Shown here piece after piece: positions 19,680 through 30,619 of a stretch of 58,487 bases of DNA; within the stretch, counting starts at the first letter, position 1; each line of letters begins with the position of its first letter. The DNA comes from an uncultured Acidobacteriia bacterium (GTDB lineage: Bacteria > Acidobacteriota > Terriglobia > Bryobacterales > Bryobacteraceae): positions 1 to 58,487 of the forward strand of contig CAIQWJ010000089.1 of NCBI GenBank assembly GCA_903875575.1, written 5' to 3'. Below the pieces are notes generated by a model, which saw nothing but the letters and a program-made list of their open reading frames with translations, ran no database searches and was not told the DNA's origin. The position numbers and the translations under genes are program-made.

Positions 19680-22244
19680 ATGGAACTTCAGCCCGGCGCA
19701 AAACTTGGCCCTTACGAGATCCTCTCGCGCATCGGCGCGGGCGGAATGGGGCAGGTCTGGAAGGCGCGCGATACGCGCCTGAATCGCATCGTCGCCATCA
19801 AGACTTCCTCCGCCAGATTCAGCGACCGGTTTGAACGGGAAGCGCGAGCGGTCGCAGCCCTCAATCACCCCCACATCTGCACGCTGTATGACGTCGGCGA
19901 CGATTATCTCGTCATGGAGTACGTGGAGGGCGCGGAAATCAAGGGGCCCCTGCCTCTCGCCCAGGCCCTGCGCGTTGCCGTCCAGTTAGCCGACGCACTC
20001 GAATCGGCCCATCGCAGCGGCATTACGCACCGCGACCTCAAACCCGCCAATATACTGCTGGCGAAATCCGGCGTCAAGGTTCTGGATTTCGGCCTCGCCA
20101 GGATCGAGCGGCCGAAAGATAGCGCCGAGCGCGACCTGACCGCAACCATGACTCTGACCGAACAGGGCACCATCGTGGGAACCCTCCAGTACATGGCTCC
20201 CGAACAACTCCAGGGCAAGGCGACCGACGTACGGGCCGATATTTTTTCGTTTGGCTGTGTGCTGTATGAAATGCTCACGGGCAAGCGGGCGTTCGATGGC
20301 GCCAGCCAGGCCAGCGTGATCGCGGCCATTCTGGAGCGCCCGGCACCGTCGGTAGCCACTATTGCGCCGGCATCGCTCGATTGGACATTGCGGCTTTGCC
20401 TCGCGAAGGATCCGGATGAGCGCTGGCAATCGGCGCGCGATTTGCGCGCGGCGCTGGAACATGCGGCGGAAAGCGGCGCGGATGCCGCAGCGGCACCGGT
20501 TGCGCGCGGCCGGCAATTGGTCTGGCCAGCCGTGGCAGGCCTCTGCGCCATGCTCGCCGCCGCAGTTTCGTTCACTCATTTTCGCGAGAAGCCCTCGGCG
20601 GACGGAATCACCCGGCTCAGCATTGTGGCACCCGCGAAAGGCCGTTTCACTGGAGTGTCCGGAGGGCCGCCGGCCGTCTCGCCGGATGGGAAGACGGTAA
20701 TCTTCGAAGCGTTCGGGCCGGATGGGAAGCCGGGGCTTTGGATCCGGCCTCTCGATTCAGTGACGCCGCAGATGCTGGCGGGCACCGAGGGAGGGGCCTC
20801 TCCATTCTGGTCGCCGGACAGTAAGTCGATCGGTTTCTTCGCCTCGGGGAAATTGAAGAAGCTGGATGTTGCAGGCGGCCACACGACGACGCTCGCGGAT
20901 GCGACCATCGGTGGCGGCTCCTGGAGTTCTTCTGATGTCATCGTCTTCGCGGCGACGTATGCGGGAGCCCTGCAGCAGATCCCAACCGCGGGCGGCACGG
21001 CCCATCCCGCCACGCACGTCCCCGCCAGTCCGCAGCCGCAACGCTCTCCCTGGTTCCTGCCGGATGGGCGGCATTTTCTTTATCTGTATGGTTCCGGTCA
21101 GGGCAGGTTCGCCATGCACGTCGGCTCGCTGGATGCAGCGGAAGCGGACCGTGAACTGGGTGAATTCGCGGACAGCACTTTTGTAGGGTACTCGCAGGGA
21201 TATCTGTTGTACCTGCGAGGCAGTACTCTGGTGGCGAGGCCTTTCGATGCCGCGCACGCGGTATTCACGGGCGACGCACTGCCCGTTGCCGAGCAGGTGC
21301 TCCGGTTTGAGGCATCCGGCAACGGAGTTCTGGTGTATCAGCGCGGCGTCAACATCCAGCGCCTGATGTGGACGGATCGCGCAGGCAAGAGTCTCGAAGT
21401 ACTGGAAGGTGCGGGCGACGCCCGTCAGGTGGAACTCTCTCCCGATGGCAAAACCGTTGCTATGACGGTTCGCGACGCGGGCAGCGGCAACGTGGATATC
21501 TGGCTGTTCGACACGCTGCGCGGCGTGCGAACCCGGCTCACGTTTGATCCCTCTACCGATGCGTTTCCAGTCTGGACGCCGGATGGCAGGAGCGTGATCT
21601 TTCGATCTAACCGGAAAGGTCAGTTCGATCTCTATCGCAGGCTGGCCGATGGTTCCGGCACCGATGAACCGGTCTATGCGGATGGTCTGGCAAAGGCACC
21701 CACCAGCATTTCGCGGGATGGCAGGTATCTCGCATACTGGCTACAGGACGCACTGAAAGGCAACGGCCTCGGTTTTCTGCCGAATCCCCTGGGGGCGCCG
21801 GGCAAAGAGACGCCGTATTTGCCCGAACGCGCGGACTTCAGTGCGGACAATCCCAGATTCTCCCCCGATGGCCGCTGGGTGGCTTACCAATCGGACGAAA
21901 CGGGCGTCTATGAGGTCTACGTGACGTCGTTTCCAGGCCCGGGCGGGAAGAAGCAGATCTCAAGGGCCGGCGGCGTCGCGCCGCGATGGAGCCGCGATGG
22001 CAAAGAACTGCTCTACGCGGCGGGGGACGGCTACCTGACGGCGGCGCAGGTGCAGTCGAAGGGAAACATGCTGGAAGTGACAAAGGTGGAAGCTCTGTTT
22101 GCTACGCAGCTGACGAACGCCTCCAGCTACGATGTCTCGCCCGACGGGCGGAGGTTTTTACTGCTCACCCGGCCGGACGAAGAGAATTCGGAGCCTCTGA
22201 CCGTAGTGCAGAACTGGACAGCGGGAATGAAGCGGGGGAAGTGA
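19680..22244 (+). CDS. Membrane Ser/Thr protein kinase with TolB/WD40-like propeller
   Basis: 854 residues from ATG 19680. The N-terminal Hanks-type kinase (about 10-270) has the glycine loop GAGGMGQV, VAIK lysine, catalytic HRDLKPANILL with Asp119, DFGLAR with Asp136, and the APE-like segment YMAPEQL. One transmembrane helix (about 283-300, VWPAVAGLCAMLAAAVSF) follows. The extracytoplasmic C-terminal half has repeated PD40/TolB-type blades (SPDGKTVIFEAF, SPDSKSIGFF, SPDGKTVAMTV, TPDGRSVIFRS, SPDGRWVAYQS). The layout is very common in Acidobacteria. It probably senses a cell envelope signal and phosphorylates cytosolic targets, which are unknown. An upstream in-frame ATG at 19629 adds unconserved residues. 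Confidence 0.92.
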   Translation: MELQPGAKLGPYEILSRIGAGGMGQVWKARDTRLNRIVAIKTSSARFSDRFEREARAVAALNHPHICTLYDVGDDYLVMEYVEGAEIKGPLPLAQALRVAVQLADALESAHRSGITHRDLKPANILLAKSGVKVLDFGLARIERPKDSAERDLTATMTLTEQGTIVGTLQYMAPEQLQGKATDVRADIFSFGCVLYEMLTGKRAFDGASQASVIAAILERPAPSVATIAPASLDWTLRLCLAKDPDERWQSARDLRAALEHAAESGADAAAAPVARGRQLVWPAVAGLCAMLAAAVSFTHFREKPSADGITRLSIVAPAKGRFTGVSGGPPAVSPDGKTVIFEAFGPDGKPGLWIRPLDSVTPQMLAGTEGGASPFWSPDSKSIGFFASGKLKKLDVAGGHTTTLADATIGGGSWSSSDVIVFAATYAGALQQIPTAGGTAHPATHVPASPQPQRSPWFLPDGRHFLYLYGSGQGRFAMHVGSLDAAEADRELGEFADSTFVGYSQGYLLYLRGSTLVARPFDAAHAVFTGDALPVAEQVLRFEASGNGVLVYQRGVNIQRLMWTDRAGKSLEVLEGAGDARQVELSPDGKTVAMTVRDAGSGNVDIWLFDTLRGVRTRLTFDPSTDAFPVWTPDGRSVIFRSNRKGQFDLYRRLADGSGTDEPVYADGLAKAPTSISRDGRYLAYWLQDALKGNGLGFLPNPLGAPGKETPYLPERADFSADNPRFSPDGRWVAYQSDETGVYEVYVTSFPGPGGKKQISRAGGVAPRWSRDGKELLYAAGDGYLTAAQVQSKGNMLEVTKVEALFATQLTNASSYDVSPDGRRFLLLTRPDEENSEPLTVVQNWTAGMKRGK

Positions 22245-22386
22245 GCAGCGGACGTAACGCGGCATGACGAGCCGGAGAGCCGCGACCGCAAGGGAGCGTT
22301 CTTTCTCTGCCTGTGAGTCCTGACAGAGCGGCATGCTCGCCCGGATCAGCCGGTGCCCTGATATGATCGCCGTCGAGGGCAAGCAA

Positions 22387-22935
22387 ATGCCAGGAAGAAC
22401 TCGCCGTGAAGTCCTCGCCGCCATCGCCGTGTCGGCGTCGACATCCGTCAGTCTCGAAGCACAGCAACATCAACACGAAACCGGTCTGGTGCAGATCGCC
22501 GGAGCTTACAAGCCAAAGGTTCTGACGCCCGCGGAGATGAAGTGGCTGAATCCGTTGGTCGACGCGATCATTCCGCGCACCGACACGCCGGGCGCGTCCG
22601 AGGCGGGAGTTCCGGCCGCCATTGATCGCCGGCTTGCGACAAACGCCACGTTGGTCGCACAGATCCGCAAGGGAATGGCCCTGTTGGATGCCGAGTGCGA
22701 ACAGCGTTTTCAGGCGAAATTCGCTGCGCTCGATACGGCGCGCGCCACCGAAGTCCTGACCGCCGCTTCGACCGCACCCGCCACGGAACTCGGCGCATTC
22801 TTCAAGGTCGTCAGAGACATGACCATCGACGGCTACTACACGTCGCACGCCGGACTCACGCAGGAACTTGGCTGGCACGGCAACACGTACCTCACCGAAT
22901 TCAAGGGTTGCACCCATCCGGAGCACCAGTCATGA
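22387..22935 (+). CDS. Gluconate 2-dehydrogenase subunit 3 family protein
   Basis: 182 residues from ATG 22387, preceded by GAGGG at a suitable distance. The N-terminus [15 protein letters not shown] resembles a twin-arginine export signal. The body has features of the small subunit of membrane-linked GMC/gluconate dehydrogenases: [20 protein letters not shown] and a C-terminal [20 protein letters not shown]. The small subunit normally escorts the flavin subunit across the membrane by its Tat signal. The flavin subunit is encoded next, overlapping by ATGA. Confidence 0.85.
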   Translation: MPGRTRREVLAAIAVSASTSVSLEAQQHQHETGLVQIAGAYKPKVLTPAEMKWLNPLVDAIIPRTDTPGASEAGVPAAIDRRLATNATLVAQIRKGMALLDAECEQRFQAKFAALDTARATEVLTAASTAPATELGAFFKVVRDMTIDGYYTSHAGLTQELGWHGNTYLTEFKGCTHPEHQS

Positions 22936-24581
22936 TGCAGGCCCCGCGTTCGAACGAAGTACATGACGTGGTGATCATCGGCACCGGTGCGTCCGGCGGC
23001 ATGGCGGCCTGGAATCTCACGCGCAAGGGACTCAACGTCCTCATGCTCGACGCCGGAACGAAGTTCAATCGCGCGCAGTTCTGGAGCCATGTCAAGCCGT
23101 GGGAAGGGCCGCTCAAACAGGATGCGGGACAACGCCCGCCGCAGTTCTACGTGGATAAGAAGGAGCAGCCTTACGACACGCCGCAGGGCCAACCCTTCGA
23201 TCTGACGCGCGTCTGGGGACGCGGGGGCAAGACCAATGTGTGGGGTCGCGTTTCGCTGCGTTATTCGGATCTCGATTTCACTGCCGCCGAGCGCGATGGC
23301 TGGGAGATTCCGTGGCCCATCCGCTACAAGGACATCGCGCCCTATTACGACCAGGTCGACCAACTGATCGGTGTCTGCGGGGGCGATGACGATGGCGATT
23401 CTCTGCCGGGCAGCAAGTATCACCTGCCGCCGCCGGGACCGCGGTGCGGCGAGCGCCTGATGCAGAAGGCCGCAAAGACCATCGGACTCAATATGGTGTC
23501 GGGTCGCCGCGCTGTGCTGACGAAGGCTCACAACGGCAAGGCCCCGTGCCATTACTGCGGGGCGTGCGGGAAGGGCTGCGACATCGGGGCGTTCTTCAAT
23601 TCGTCCGACTATTTGATTGAGCCCGCCTTCGCCACGGGCAAGCTCCGCGTAGTGGATAACGCTGTAGTGGCGCGCGTGCTGACCAGCGGCGAGGGACTGG
23701 CAAACGGCGTGCAGTATTTCGACCGCGTTACGAAACAGGAGCGCAGGGTTCGGGCGCGTGTGGTGATTGTGGCGGCATCCTGTGTCGATTCCACACGCAT
23801 TCTGCTGAACTCCAGTTCACCGCAGCATCCGAATGGGATTGGCAACGGTTCCGACGTGATCGGCCGGTATCTCACAGAGCAGGTGCGACTGCATATGTAC
23901 GGTCTGGTTCCGGAACTGCTCGGCGGCCCGGTGCAGAATGACGATGGTATCGGCGGCGAGCACGTCTATCTGCCGCGCTACAACCATCGCGACGGGCGGA
24001 AGCGCGATTATCTGCGCGGCTTCGGCATGCAGTTCTGGGGCTGCGGGGCGAATGCCGATGCGGGCTTCGCAAAGATGCTGCCCGGCTTTGGCGCGGACTT
24101 CAAGAAAAACGTGAAGCGCAGCTATCCGGCGCTGGTGGCGCTGCATCCTTATGGTGAAGTTCTGCCTTACGCCGATAACCGCATCACCACAGGCAACGCC
24201 GGTGTCGATCGGTACGGGATTCCAATCGCGCGCATCGACTACAAGTACCGCGAGAACGAGCGCAAGATGGCGAAGGAGATGTATGAGGCGGCGGCCTCCA
24301 TCCTTCATGCCGCGAAGGCTGAGATCTTCCCGTATGACGCAACCAATATCGGGACGCCGGGGCTCGCGATCCATGAGCATTCCACCTGCCGGATGGGCAC
24401 CGATCCGAAGCGATCCGCGCTGAATGGCTTCTGCCAGTCGCATGAGGTGAAGAACTTGTTTGTCACCGATGGGGCTGCGTTTACGACGGCGTCCGAGAAG
24501 AACCCGACGCTGACGATTCTGGCGCTGACGTGGCGGTCGACCGACTATCTGGCGGACCGCATGAAGGCCGGCGAGCTTTAG
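22932..24581 (+). CDS. GMC-family oxidoreductase, flavin subunit
   Basis: 549 residues from ATG 22932. It has the FAD-binding [17 protein letters not shown], the GMC segment [14 protein letters not shown], and the C-terminal [11 protein letters not shown] with [39 protein letters not shown] cluster of four closely spaced cysteines lies around residue 205, as in several sugar-alcohol and gluconate dehydrogenases. It has no signal of its own and probably travels with the Tat-bearing subunit 3 upstream. The substrate is likely a sugar, sugar acid or polyol. No cytochrome subunit gene follows, so the electron acceptor is unclear. Confidence 0.9.
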   Translation: MMQAPRSNEVHDVVIIGTGASGGMAAWNLTRKGLNVLMLDAGTKFNRAQFWSHVKPWEGPLKQDAGQRPPQFYVDKKEQPYDTPQGQPFDLTRVWGRGGKTNVWGRVSLRYSDLDFTAAERDGWEIPWPIRYKDIAPYYDQVDQLIGVCGGDDDGDSLPGSKYHLPPPGPRCGERLMQKAAKTIGLNMVSGRRAVLTKAHNGKAPCHYCGACGKGCDIGAFFNSSDYLIEPAFATGKLRVVDNAVVARVLTSGEGLANGVQYFDRVTKQERRVRARVVIVAASCVDSTRILLNSSSPQHPNGIGNGSDVIGRYLTEQVRLHMYGLVPELLGGPVQNDDGIGGEHVYLPRYNHRDGRKRDYLRGFGMQFWGCGANADAGFAKMLPGFGADFKKNVKRSYPALVALHPYGEVLPYADNRITTGNAGVDRYGIPIARIDYKYRENERKMAKEMYEAAASILHAAKAEIFPYDATNIGTPGLAIHEHSTCRMGTDPKRSALNGFCQSHEVKNLFVTDGAAFTTASEKNPTLTILALTWRSTDYLADRMKAGEL

Positions 24582-24691
24582 CGGGCAGCCTGATAAACTC
24601 CGGTATTCTTAACCGCCGATGAACGCTGTGTGAATCTCCCTTCACATTCGCGCGAACGACATTTTTTCCGCGTATACTTTACGCAGATCCA

Positions 24692-27600
24692 ATGTCGTCC
24701 CCAGAGTCCCCGAAGTTTACCCAACCGAAATCCCCGGTATCGTCGATCATTTCTTCCATTTTCGGTCATATTCAATGGCAACCACCGGAGTGGCTACCCC
24801 GACTCGGTCGCCAGTCCGCCCGGGTTACCGCGTTCGCCGTCGCCAATCCCAAACGCGCGGGGCTCATCCTTGCTGGACTCCTCGCCGCCCTCGCTGGCCT
24901 TGTCTGGTACAAGCACCTGCCGAAACCGCAATACGTGCCGTACACCGTCGTCGCACCACCCCTGACTGAGTACGACGACAAAGGTGTTCAGTCCATTAAG
25001 CCCCTGGTGGTCCGCTTCGGCCAATCCGCGGCACCGCTCCAGCAGGTGCAGAAGCGCGTCACAACGGGCCTTGAAATGTCGCCATCTATCCCCGGCGTCT
25101 GGTTCTGGCTCGACGACAAACAACTGCAATTCACACCGAAGTCGGACTGGCCGGTGGACGGCAACTTCACCGTTCGCTTCTCCCGCAAGGGGCTCCTCGC
25201 CGCTGGTATCGAACTGGAGGACTACAGCGCCACTTTCCGCAGCCAGCCCTTCACGGCAAAGATCACCCAAAGCGAGTTCTATCAGGACCCGACGGATCCG
25301 AACCTGAAGAAGCTGGTCGCCACTGTCGCCTTCAGTCACCCGGTGGATCCCGCCCAGTTTGAAAAACGCGTTTCCTTCGCGTTCGCAAAGGACGCTGCGT
25401 ACCTTGGCCTGAATCCGAACGCAGCGTCACCCGACGGCCGTAACTTCACAGTTGCGTACGACAAGCTGAAGCTCGCCGCCCACGTCCATTCGGCGCCGCT
25501 CGCCATGCCGCATGACGATACCACCATGACCCTGAAAGTGGATTCCGGGATCCGCGCGGCGCGTGGCGGCAATGCCACGGACGCGCCGCTGGCGGCCACC
25601 GTCACCATACCCGGCCGCGCCAGTCTGCGTTTCACCGGCGGGACCATGACGCTGGTGGATAACGCGCGCTATGAGCCGGAACAGGTGTTGTTGCTGAGCA
25701 GTTCCTCGCCCGTCACCGAGCAGGCTGCAACCGCCGGTGTGTCGGTCTATCTGCTGCCGCTCCACAGCCCAAGGCAGAAAGAGGAGACGAAGCCGAAACC
25801 TTACCACTGGGATGACGCCACCGAAGTCGGCACCGACATCCTGAAACAGTCGGAACAGCTCAAAGTCACGTATGTTGCCTCCGATGGCGGCAGTGAAACC
25901 ACGCATGGTTTCAAATTCAAGGCACCGGTGGGCCGTTATCTTTACGTGCTGGCCAAAGATGGAATCCAGGGCATCGGCGGCTACGTTTCCGGCAAGCCGT
26001 ACGTCGCCACCGTCCACGTGGAGCCCTATCGACAGGCGCTGACCTTCCTCGGCCAGGGGTCTCTGCTGTCGCTCTCCGGAGACAAGCGCGTCGGTTTCCT
26101 GGCCCGCGATGTGGAGAAGGTAGAGGTCGGCATCGGACGTGTGCTGCCGAACCAACTCCAGCATCTTGCCCCGCAAATGTGGGATTACTCGAAGCCCTAT
26201 GTCGGCGGGATCGAGGACAAAGTGACTGAGCGGTTTGACACCGTACGCGATTACAGTAAAAAGCAGCCAGGTAAGCCGACCTACGACAGTATCGACCTCG
26301 GGCAATACCTGACCGACAAGAGTCAGAACCGTCGCGGGCTGTTCCTCCTGCACCTGCGTTCCGTGCCAACCGGGCAAAAGCGCGCGGTCAATCCGGACGA
26401 CGCCGAAGAAGGCGATGGAGAGGGCGACGGAGAAGGCGACGGCAACGATGGTAACCCTAACGGCCAGCCGCAGGTCGTGGAAGACTCCCGGCTCGTCCTG
26501 GTCACGGACCTCGGCTTCATTGTGAAGCAAGGCCTGGATGGCAGCCGCGACGTATTCGTTCAGTCGATTCACACCGGGCAGCCAGTAGGTGGCGCGCGTG
26601 TGGAAGTGATCGGAACCAACGGCCTGCCTGTGATGGCGGCGACCACCGATGCGGGCGGTCATGCCCAGTTCCCGAAGTTCGGCGAACTCCACCGGGAGAA
26701 GACCCCCCTGATGATGCTGGTCCAGAAGGATGCGGATTTCTCTTTCATGCCTTTGCGCAGCAATCGGGGCGTGGATCTATCGCGTTTCGATACCGGAGGC
26801 ATCGTGAACGCCGCGTCGGCGCGGCAACTGACGGCTTATCTGTTCACGGATCGCGGCATCTACCGGCCGGGCGAGACCACGCATCTGGGTGTTATCTCCC
26901 GTACTGCGGATTGGCAGGCCACCCTGTCGGGGCTGCCGCTTACTGTCGAAATCAGCGACCCGAGAGGGCTCGTGGTCAGTCGCACTTCCGTGAAACTTTC
27001 GTCATCGGCTTTCGACGAAGTGGCGTGGACCAGCGAAGCCGCTTCTCCCACCGGCACTTATGAGGCGGCCGCGTATCTGGTTAAAGACAATAATCGCCGC
27101 GAACTGCTTGGCAGCACGTCGTTCAAGGTGCGGGAGTTCGAACCGGATCGCATGAAAGTACGGCTTGACCTCTCGGACGCCGCCGCAGGGCCAACACCGG
27201 CATGGTTGACTCCCGCGGAGGTCAAGGCGCGCGTCACCGTAGCCCACCTGTTCGGCGAGCCAGCCACCAATAGCCGCGTGGAAGCCGAGATGAGCCTGTC
27301 ACCCGTGCTTCCCTCGTTCGCGGCGTTTCCGGATTACCGCTTCCAGATCGGTGAAGTCATCCGGGAGCCTTTCCACGAAACCCTGGTGCCCTCGGTGACT
27401 GACGACAAAGGTGTCGCCGAACTGAAGCTCGATCTGGGCCGCTTCACCGGGCGCGCTTACCGGCTCAACGTGCTTGCGCGCGCGTTCGAGGCGGAAGGCG
27501 GCCGCAACGTAGCGGCGCAGAATAGCGCTGTGGTCTCCGCCGCTCCGTACCTTGTGGGCGTGAAGAAGGATGGCGACCTCGATTTCATGCGGCGCGGAAC

Positions 27601-30600
27601 AGCGCGGCAGGCACACTGGATTGCCGTTAACTCACACCTGACGTCTGTGGCTGCCGATGAACTGTCGCTGGAGTGGATTCAGCGTAAGTACGTCTCTGTG
27701 CTCACCCGCCAGGACAACCAGACCTACAAGTATGTCTCGCAGATGAAGGAGACGGTTCGCGACATTCGGAAAGTAAAGATTCCGGCGGGCGGTGCCAACT
27801 TCGCTCTTCCCTCTCAGGAGCCGGGCGATTTCATTCTGGTGCTGCGCAATTCCTCGGGAGCCGAACTCAACCGGCTGGCTTACAGCGTGGCGGGAGAGGC
27901 CAACATTTCGCGGTCTCTGGAGCGTAACGCCGAACTTCAGATCCAGCTCGATAAGCCTTCGTACGCAGGCGGCGATACCATTTCGGTCAGTATCCGCGCT
28001 CCTTACATCGGCTCTGGGCTGATCACGATTGAGCGCGACAAGGTCTTCCAGTATCAGTGGTTCCACTCGAACACCACCAGCACGGTTCAGAAGATCGTCT
28101 TGCCGCGGACCTTTGAAGGCAACGGGTACGTCAGTGTCCAGTTCCTTCGCGATCCGGCGTCGGACGAGATCTTCATGAGCCCTCTTTCTTACGGCGTCGC
28201 GCCTTTTGCGGCTAACCTGGCGGCCCGCACCCAGCAGGTCCGTCTGACGGCACCGAAGACTGTGAAACCCGGCACCAACCTGACCATTCACGTGGCCCCC
28301 GCCGAAGCTTCGCGCGTGGTGGTCTTCGCGGTGGATGAGGGTATTCTCCAGGTGGCCCGGTACAAGAATCCCGATCCCCTCGCGTACTTCTTCCAGAAGA
28401 AGATGCTTCAGGTGGATACTACGCAGATTCTGGATCTGATTCTGCCGGAATTCCGCCGCTTCATGGCGCTGGCCGCGCCAGGGGGCGATGCCGATGGCGG
28501 TTACTCGCGTCATCTGAATCCCTTCAACAAGAAGCACAAGCCGCCGGTGGCCTGGTGGTCGGGCCTGATCGACGTGGGTCCGGCGGGCCGGGATTTGCAT
28601 TACACTGTGCCGGATTACTTCAACGGCAAGCTCCGCATTGTGGCCATCGCGGTCAGCGCGAAGCGCGTGGGCGTGGCGGAAATTCCCACTGAGGTAGCGG
28701 GCGATTTCATTTTGTCGCCCAACGTTCCAGCCATGGCGGCGCCGGGCGATGAGTTCACCGTGAGTGTCGGCGTTTACAACAACACCAGGCCCGGCGACAA
28801 TCAGAATCCCATCGTGATCACGGCGGAGGTCTCGCATGAACTCTCGCCGCTGGGTCCTTCCAGTGTCAGCGTGAACGTGCCCGCGAAGAAAGACGGCGTG
28901 GCGGAGTTTCGCTTCAAAGCCAACCCGATTCTCGGAGCCAGTTCGCTCCGGTTCACGGCCCGGCGCGGAACGTCTGAAGCGCGCATCGAAGAGAGCGTCG
29001 GCATTCGGCCGGCCGTGGCGTATAGAACACAGCTGAAAATGGGAAGCTTCACCGGGGGCAACACCGAAATCCCGCTGAGCCGCGATATGTACAACGATCA
29101 CCGCACGGTGGAGGCCTCCATTTCCTCGCTGCCGCTGGTCTGGGGTCAGGGCCTTAGCGCCTGGCTTGATGCTTATCCGTATCCCTGTACGGAGCAACTG
29201 GTGAGCAAGGGCTTTGCGGCGCTGCTGCTGGCGTCGCGGCCGGAATTCGGCTCGGTCCGAACGCGCGATGCGCATCCCATCGCCGCGACTTTGTCGACGC
29301 TTCAGGAGCGCGAGAACGATCAGGGTGGGTTCGGCCTCTGGGCCAGTTCGCCGCAAACGGCAGAATTCCCCACCATCTATGCGGCCCAGTTCCTGCTGGA
29401 GGCGAAGGATCGCGGACAGAAGATCCCGGCCGAAATGCTGGCCAATGTGGATGACTGGCTCAACCGTTTCGCTTCTACCCCGGCGAATACCCTGCCGGCC
29501 GCGCGCCTGCGCGCCTACGCGGTCTACCTGCTGGCGAGGCAGGGGATCCGCCCTGTTGCCGCGCTCTCAAATGTGGAACAGGAACTTTCGCAACGCTACC
29601 CGAAGACCTGGAATTCGGATCTGGCCGCTGCTTATCTTGCTTCGACTTATCGCCTGATGCAGCGGAATTCCGACGCGGACCGCATCATGAAAAGCGTTCC
29701 CTGGGCACGTGCCAAGCGCGATTGGGCCGAACCCGGAACCGACCTGTATTACGATCCCGTGGTGCATGACGCGCAGTTGCTTTATCTGACATCCCGGCAC
29801 TTCCCCGCGCGCCTCGCCGATGTGCCGCCCGCCACCCTTCAGGGAATTGGTGCTGCCATCAGCGGGAATCAAATGAGCTCGCTCTCGGCTGCCTACACGC
29901 TGCTGGCTCTCGACTCCTACGCCAAAACCGCTTCGTTGGCCGGGAAGCCGGGAATCACCGCCGTGGGTAAAGATGGGCACGTACAGGCATTGGCGCTTAC
30001 CGCGGGCGCGATGCCGAAGGCGGCGGTGCCGGAGGCCGTTGCCGGTTTGCGGTTCAGCAAGGAGGGTGCGCTCACTGCCTACTATTCCATCAACGAATCC
30101 GGCTACGATCGTAATCCGCCAGCAGCGGAGATGAAGCAGGGCATCGAAATCATCCGTGAGTTTATCGACGCCGCAGGCAAGCCGGTGACACAGGTGAAGG
30201 TGGGCCAGGAATTCTTCGTGCGGCTGCGGGTGCGGGCGACACAGCGCGACAGAATACCGCAGATCGCTGTTGTCGATCTGCTGCCTGCAGGGGTGGAACC
30301 TGCGCTTGAACTCGCGCCGCCGGCCGATACGGCGAACGCCGGTGTCGATCCCGCAGTAGCGCGGGGTGCGGCCGGATCGGGCTCGCTACCAATTGGCATT
30401 CCTGCGAAGTCGACATGGGTGCCGGAACACATCGACGTCCGCGATGATCGTGTGGTTCTGTATGGCGATGCCACGCGGAATGCCGCCACGTTTGTCTATC
30501 GAGTGTCCGCTACGAATCCGGGCGTCATGCAGTCCCCGCCGCCTTTCGTGGAAGGCATGTACGATCGATCGGTGAACGGGGTCGGGTTGGCAGGCAAGCT

Positions 30601-30619
30601 GGAGATTGTGAAACCGTGA
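24692..30619 (+). CDS. Bacterial alpha-2-macroglobulin with intact thioester
   Basis: 1975 residues. A transmembrane or signal-anchor helix lies at about 58-75 (GLILAGLLAALAGLVWY), so it is anchored in the inner membrane facing the periplasm. Macroglobulin repeats fill the N-terminal two thirds, including DRGIYRPGETTHLGVISR. The thioester motif CTEQ starts at Cys1499 (29186-29188), followed by an alpha-alpha toroid of helices (about 1510-1770) and a C-terminal receptor-like domain. Such proteins trap invading proteases when the wall is damaged. The next gene is pbpC, the classic partner that repairs peptidoglycan. An acidic low-complexity insert (EEGDGEGDGEGDGNDGNPNG) sits near residue 570. 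The stop lies at the start of a degenerate triplicated junction. Confidence 0.93.
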   Translation: MSSPESPKFTQPKSPVSSIISSIFGHIQWQPPEWLPRLGRQSARVTAFAVANPKRAGLILAGLLAALAGLVWYKHLPKPQYVPYTVVAPPLTEYDDKGVQSIKPLVVRFGQSAAPLQQVQKRVTTGLEMSPSIPGVWFWLDDKQLQFTPKSDWPVDGNFTVRFSRKGLLAAGIELEDYSATFRSQPFTAKITQSEFYQDPTDPNLKKLVATVAFSHPVDPAQFEKRVSFAFAKDAAYLGLNPNAASPDGRNFTVAYDKLKLAAHVHSAPLAMPHDDTTMTLKVDSGIRAARGGNATDAPLAATVTIPGRASLRFTGGTMTLVDNARYEPEQVLLLSSSSPVTEQAATAGVSVYLLPLHSPRQKEETKPKPYHWDDATEVGTDILKQSEQLKVTYVASDGGSETTHGFKFKAPVGRYLYVLAKDGIQGIGGYVSGKPYVATVHVEPYRQALTFLGQGSLLSLSGDKRVGFLARDVEKVEVGIGRVLPNQLQHLAPQMWDYSKPYVGGIEDKVTERFDTVRDYSKKQPGKPTYDSIDLGQYLTDKSQNRRGLFLLHLRSVPTGQKRAVNPDDAEEGDGEGDGEGDGNDGNPNGQPQVVEDSRLVLVTDLGFIVKQGLDGSRDVFVQSIHTGQPVGGARVEVIGTNGLPVMAATTDAGGHAQFPKFGELHREKTPLMMLVQKDADFSFMPLRSNRGVDLSRFDTGGIVNAASARQLTAYLFTDRGIYRPGETTHLGVISRTADWQATLSGLPLTVEISDPRGLVVSRTSVKLSSSAFDEVAWTSEAASPTGTYEAAAYLVKDNNRRELLGSTSFKVREFEPDRMKVRLDLSDAAAGPTPAWLTPAEVKARVTVAHLFGEPATNSRVEAEMSLSPVLPSFAAFPDYRFQIGEVIREPFHETLVPSVTDDKGVAELKLDLGRFTGRAYRLNVLARAFEAEGGRNVAAQNSAVVSAAPYLVGVKKDGDLDFMRRGTARQAHWIAVNSHLTSVAADELSLEWIQRKYVSVLTRQDNQTYKYVSQMKETVRDIRKVKIPAGGANFALPSQEPGDFILVLRNSSGAELNRLAYSVAGEANISRSLERNAELQIQLDKPSYAGGDTISVSIRAPYIGSGLITIERDKVFQYQWFHSNTTSTVQKIVLPRTFEGNGYVSVQFLRDPASDEIFMSPLSYGVAPFAANLAARTQQVRLTAPKTVKPGTNLTIHVAPAEASRVVVFAVDEGILQVARYKNPDPLAYFFQKKMLQVDTTQILDLILPEFRRFMALAAPGGDADGGYSRHLNPFNKKHKPPVAWWSGLIDVGPAGRDLHYTVPDYFNGKLRIVAIAVSAKRVGVAEIPTEVAGDFILSPNVPAMAAPGDEFTVSVGVYNNTRPGDNQNPIVITAEVSHELSPLGPSSVSVNVPAKKDGVAEFRFKANPILGASSLRFTARRGTSEARIEESVGIRPAVAYRTQLKMGSFTGGNTEIPLSRDMYNDHRTVEASISSLPLVWGQGLSAWLDAYPYPCTEQLVSKGFAALLLASRPEFGSVRTRDAHPIAATLSTLQERENDQGGFGLWASSPQTAEFPTIYAAQFLLEAKDRGQKIPAEMLANVDDWLNRFASTPANTLPAARLRAYAVYLLARQGIRPVAALSNVEQELSQRYPKTWNSDLAAAYLASTYRLMQRNSDADRIMKSVPWARAKRDWAEPGTDLYYDPVVHDAQLLYLTSRHFPARLADVPPATLQGIGAAISGNQMSSLSAAYTLLALDSYAKTASLAGKPGITAVGKDGHVQALALTAGAMPKAAVPEAVAGLRFSKEGALTAYYSINESGYDRNPPAAEMKQGIEIIREFIDAAGKPVTQVKVGQEFFVRLRVRATQRDRIPQIAVVDLLPAGVEPALELAPPADTANAGVDPAVARGAAGSGSLPIGIPAKSTWVPEHIDVRDDRVVLYGDATRNAATFVYRVSATNPGVMQSPPPFVEGMYDRSVNGVGLAGKLEIVKP

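Noticed and set aside
27632-29356. Open frame of 574 codons on the minus strand
   Set aside because: Antisense to the alpha-2-macroglobulin gene, rich in Arg and His without motifs; a shadow of codon bias.
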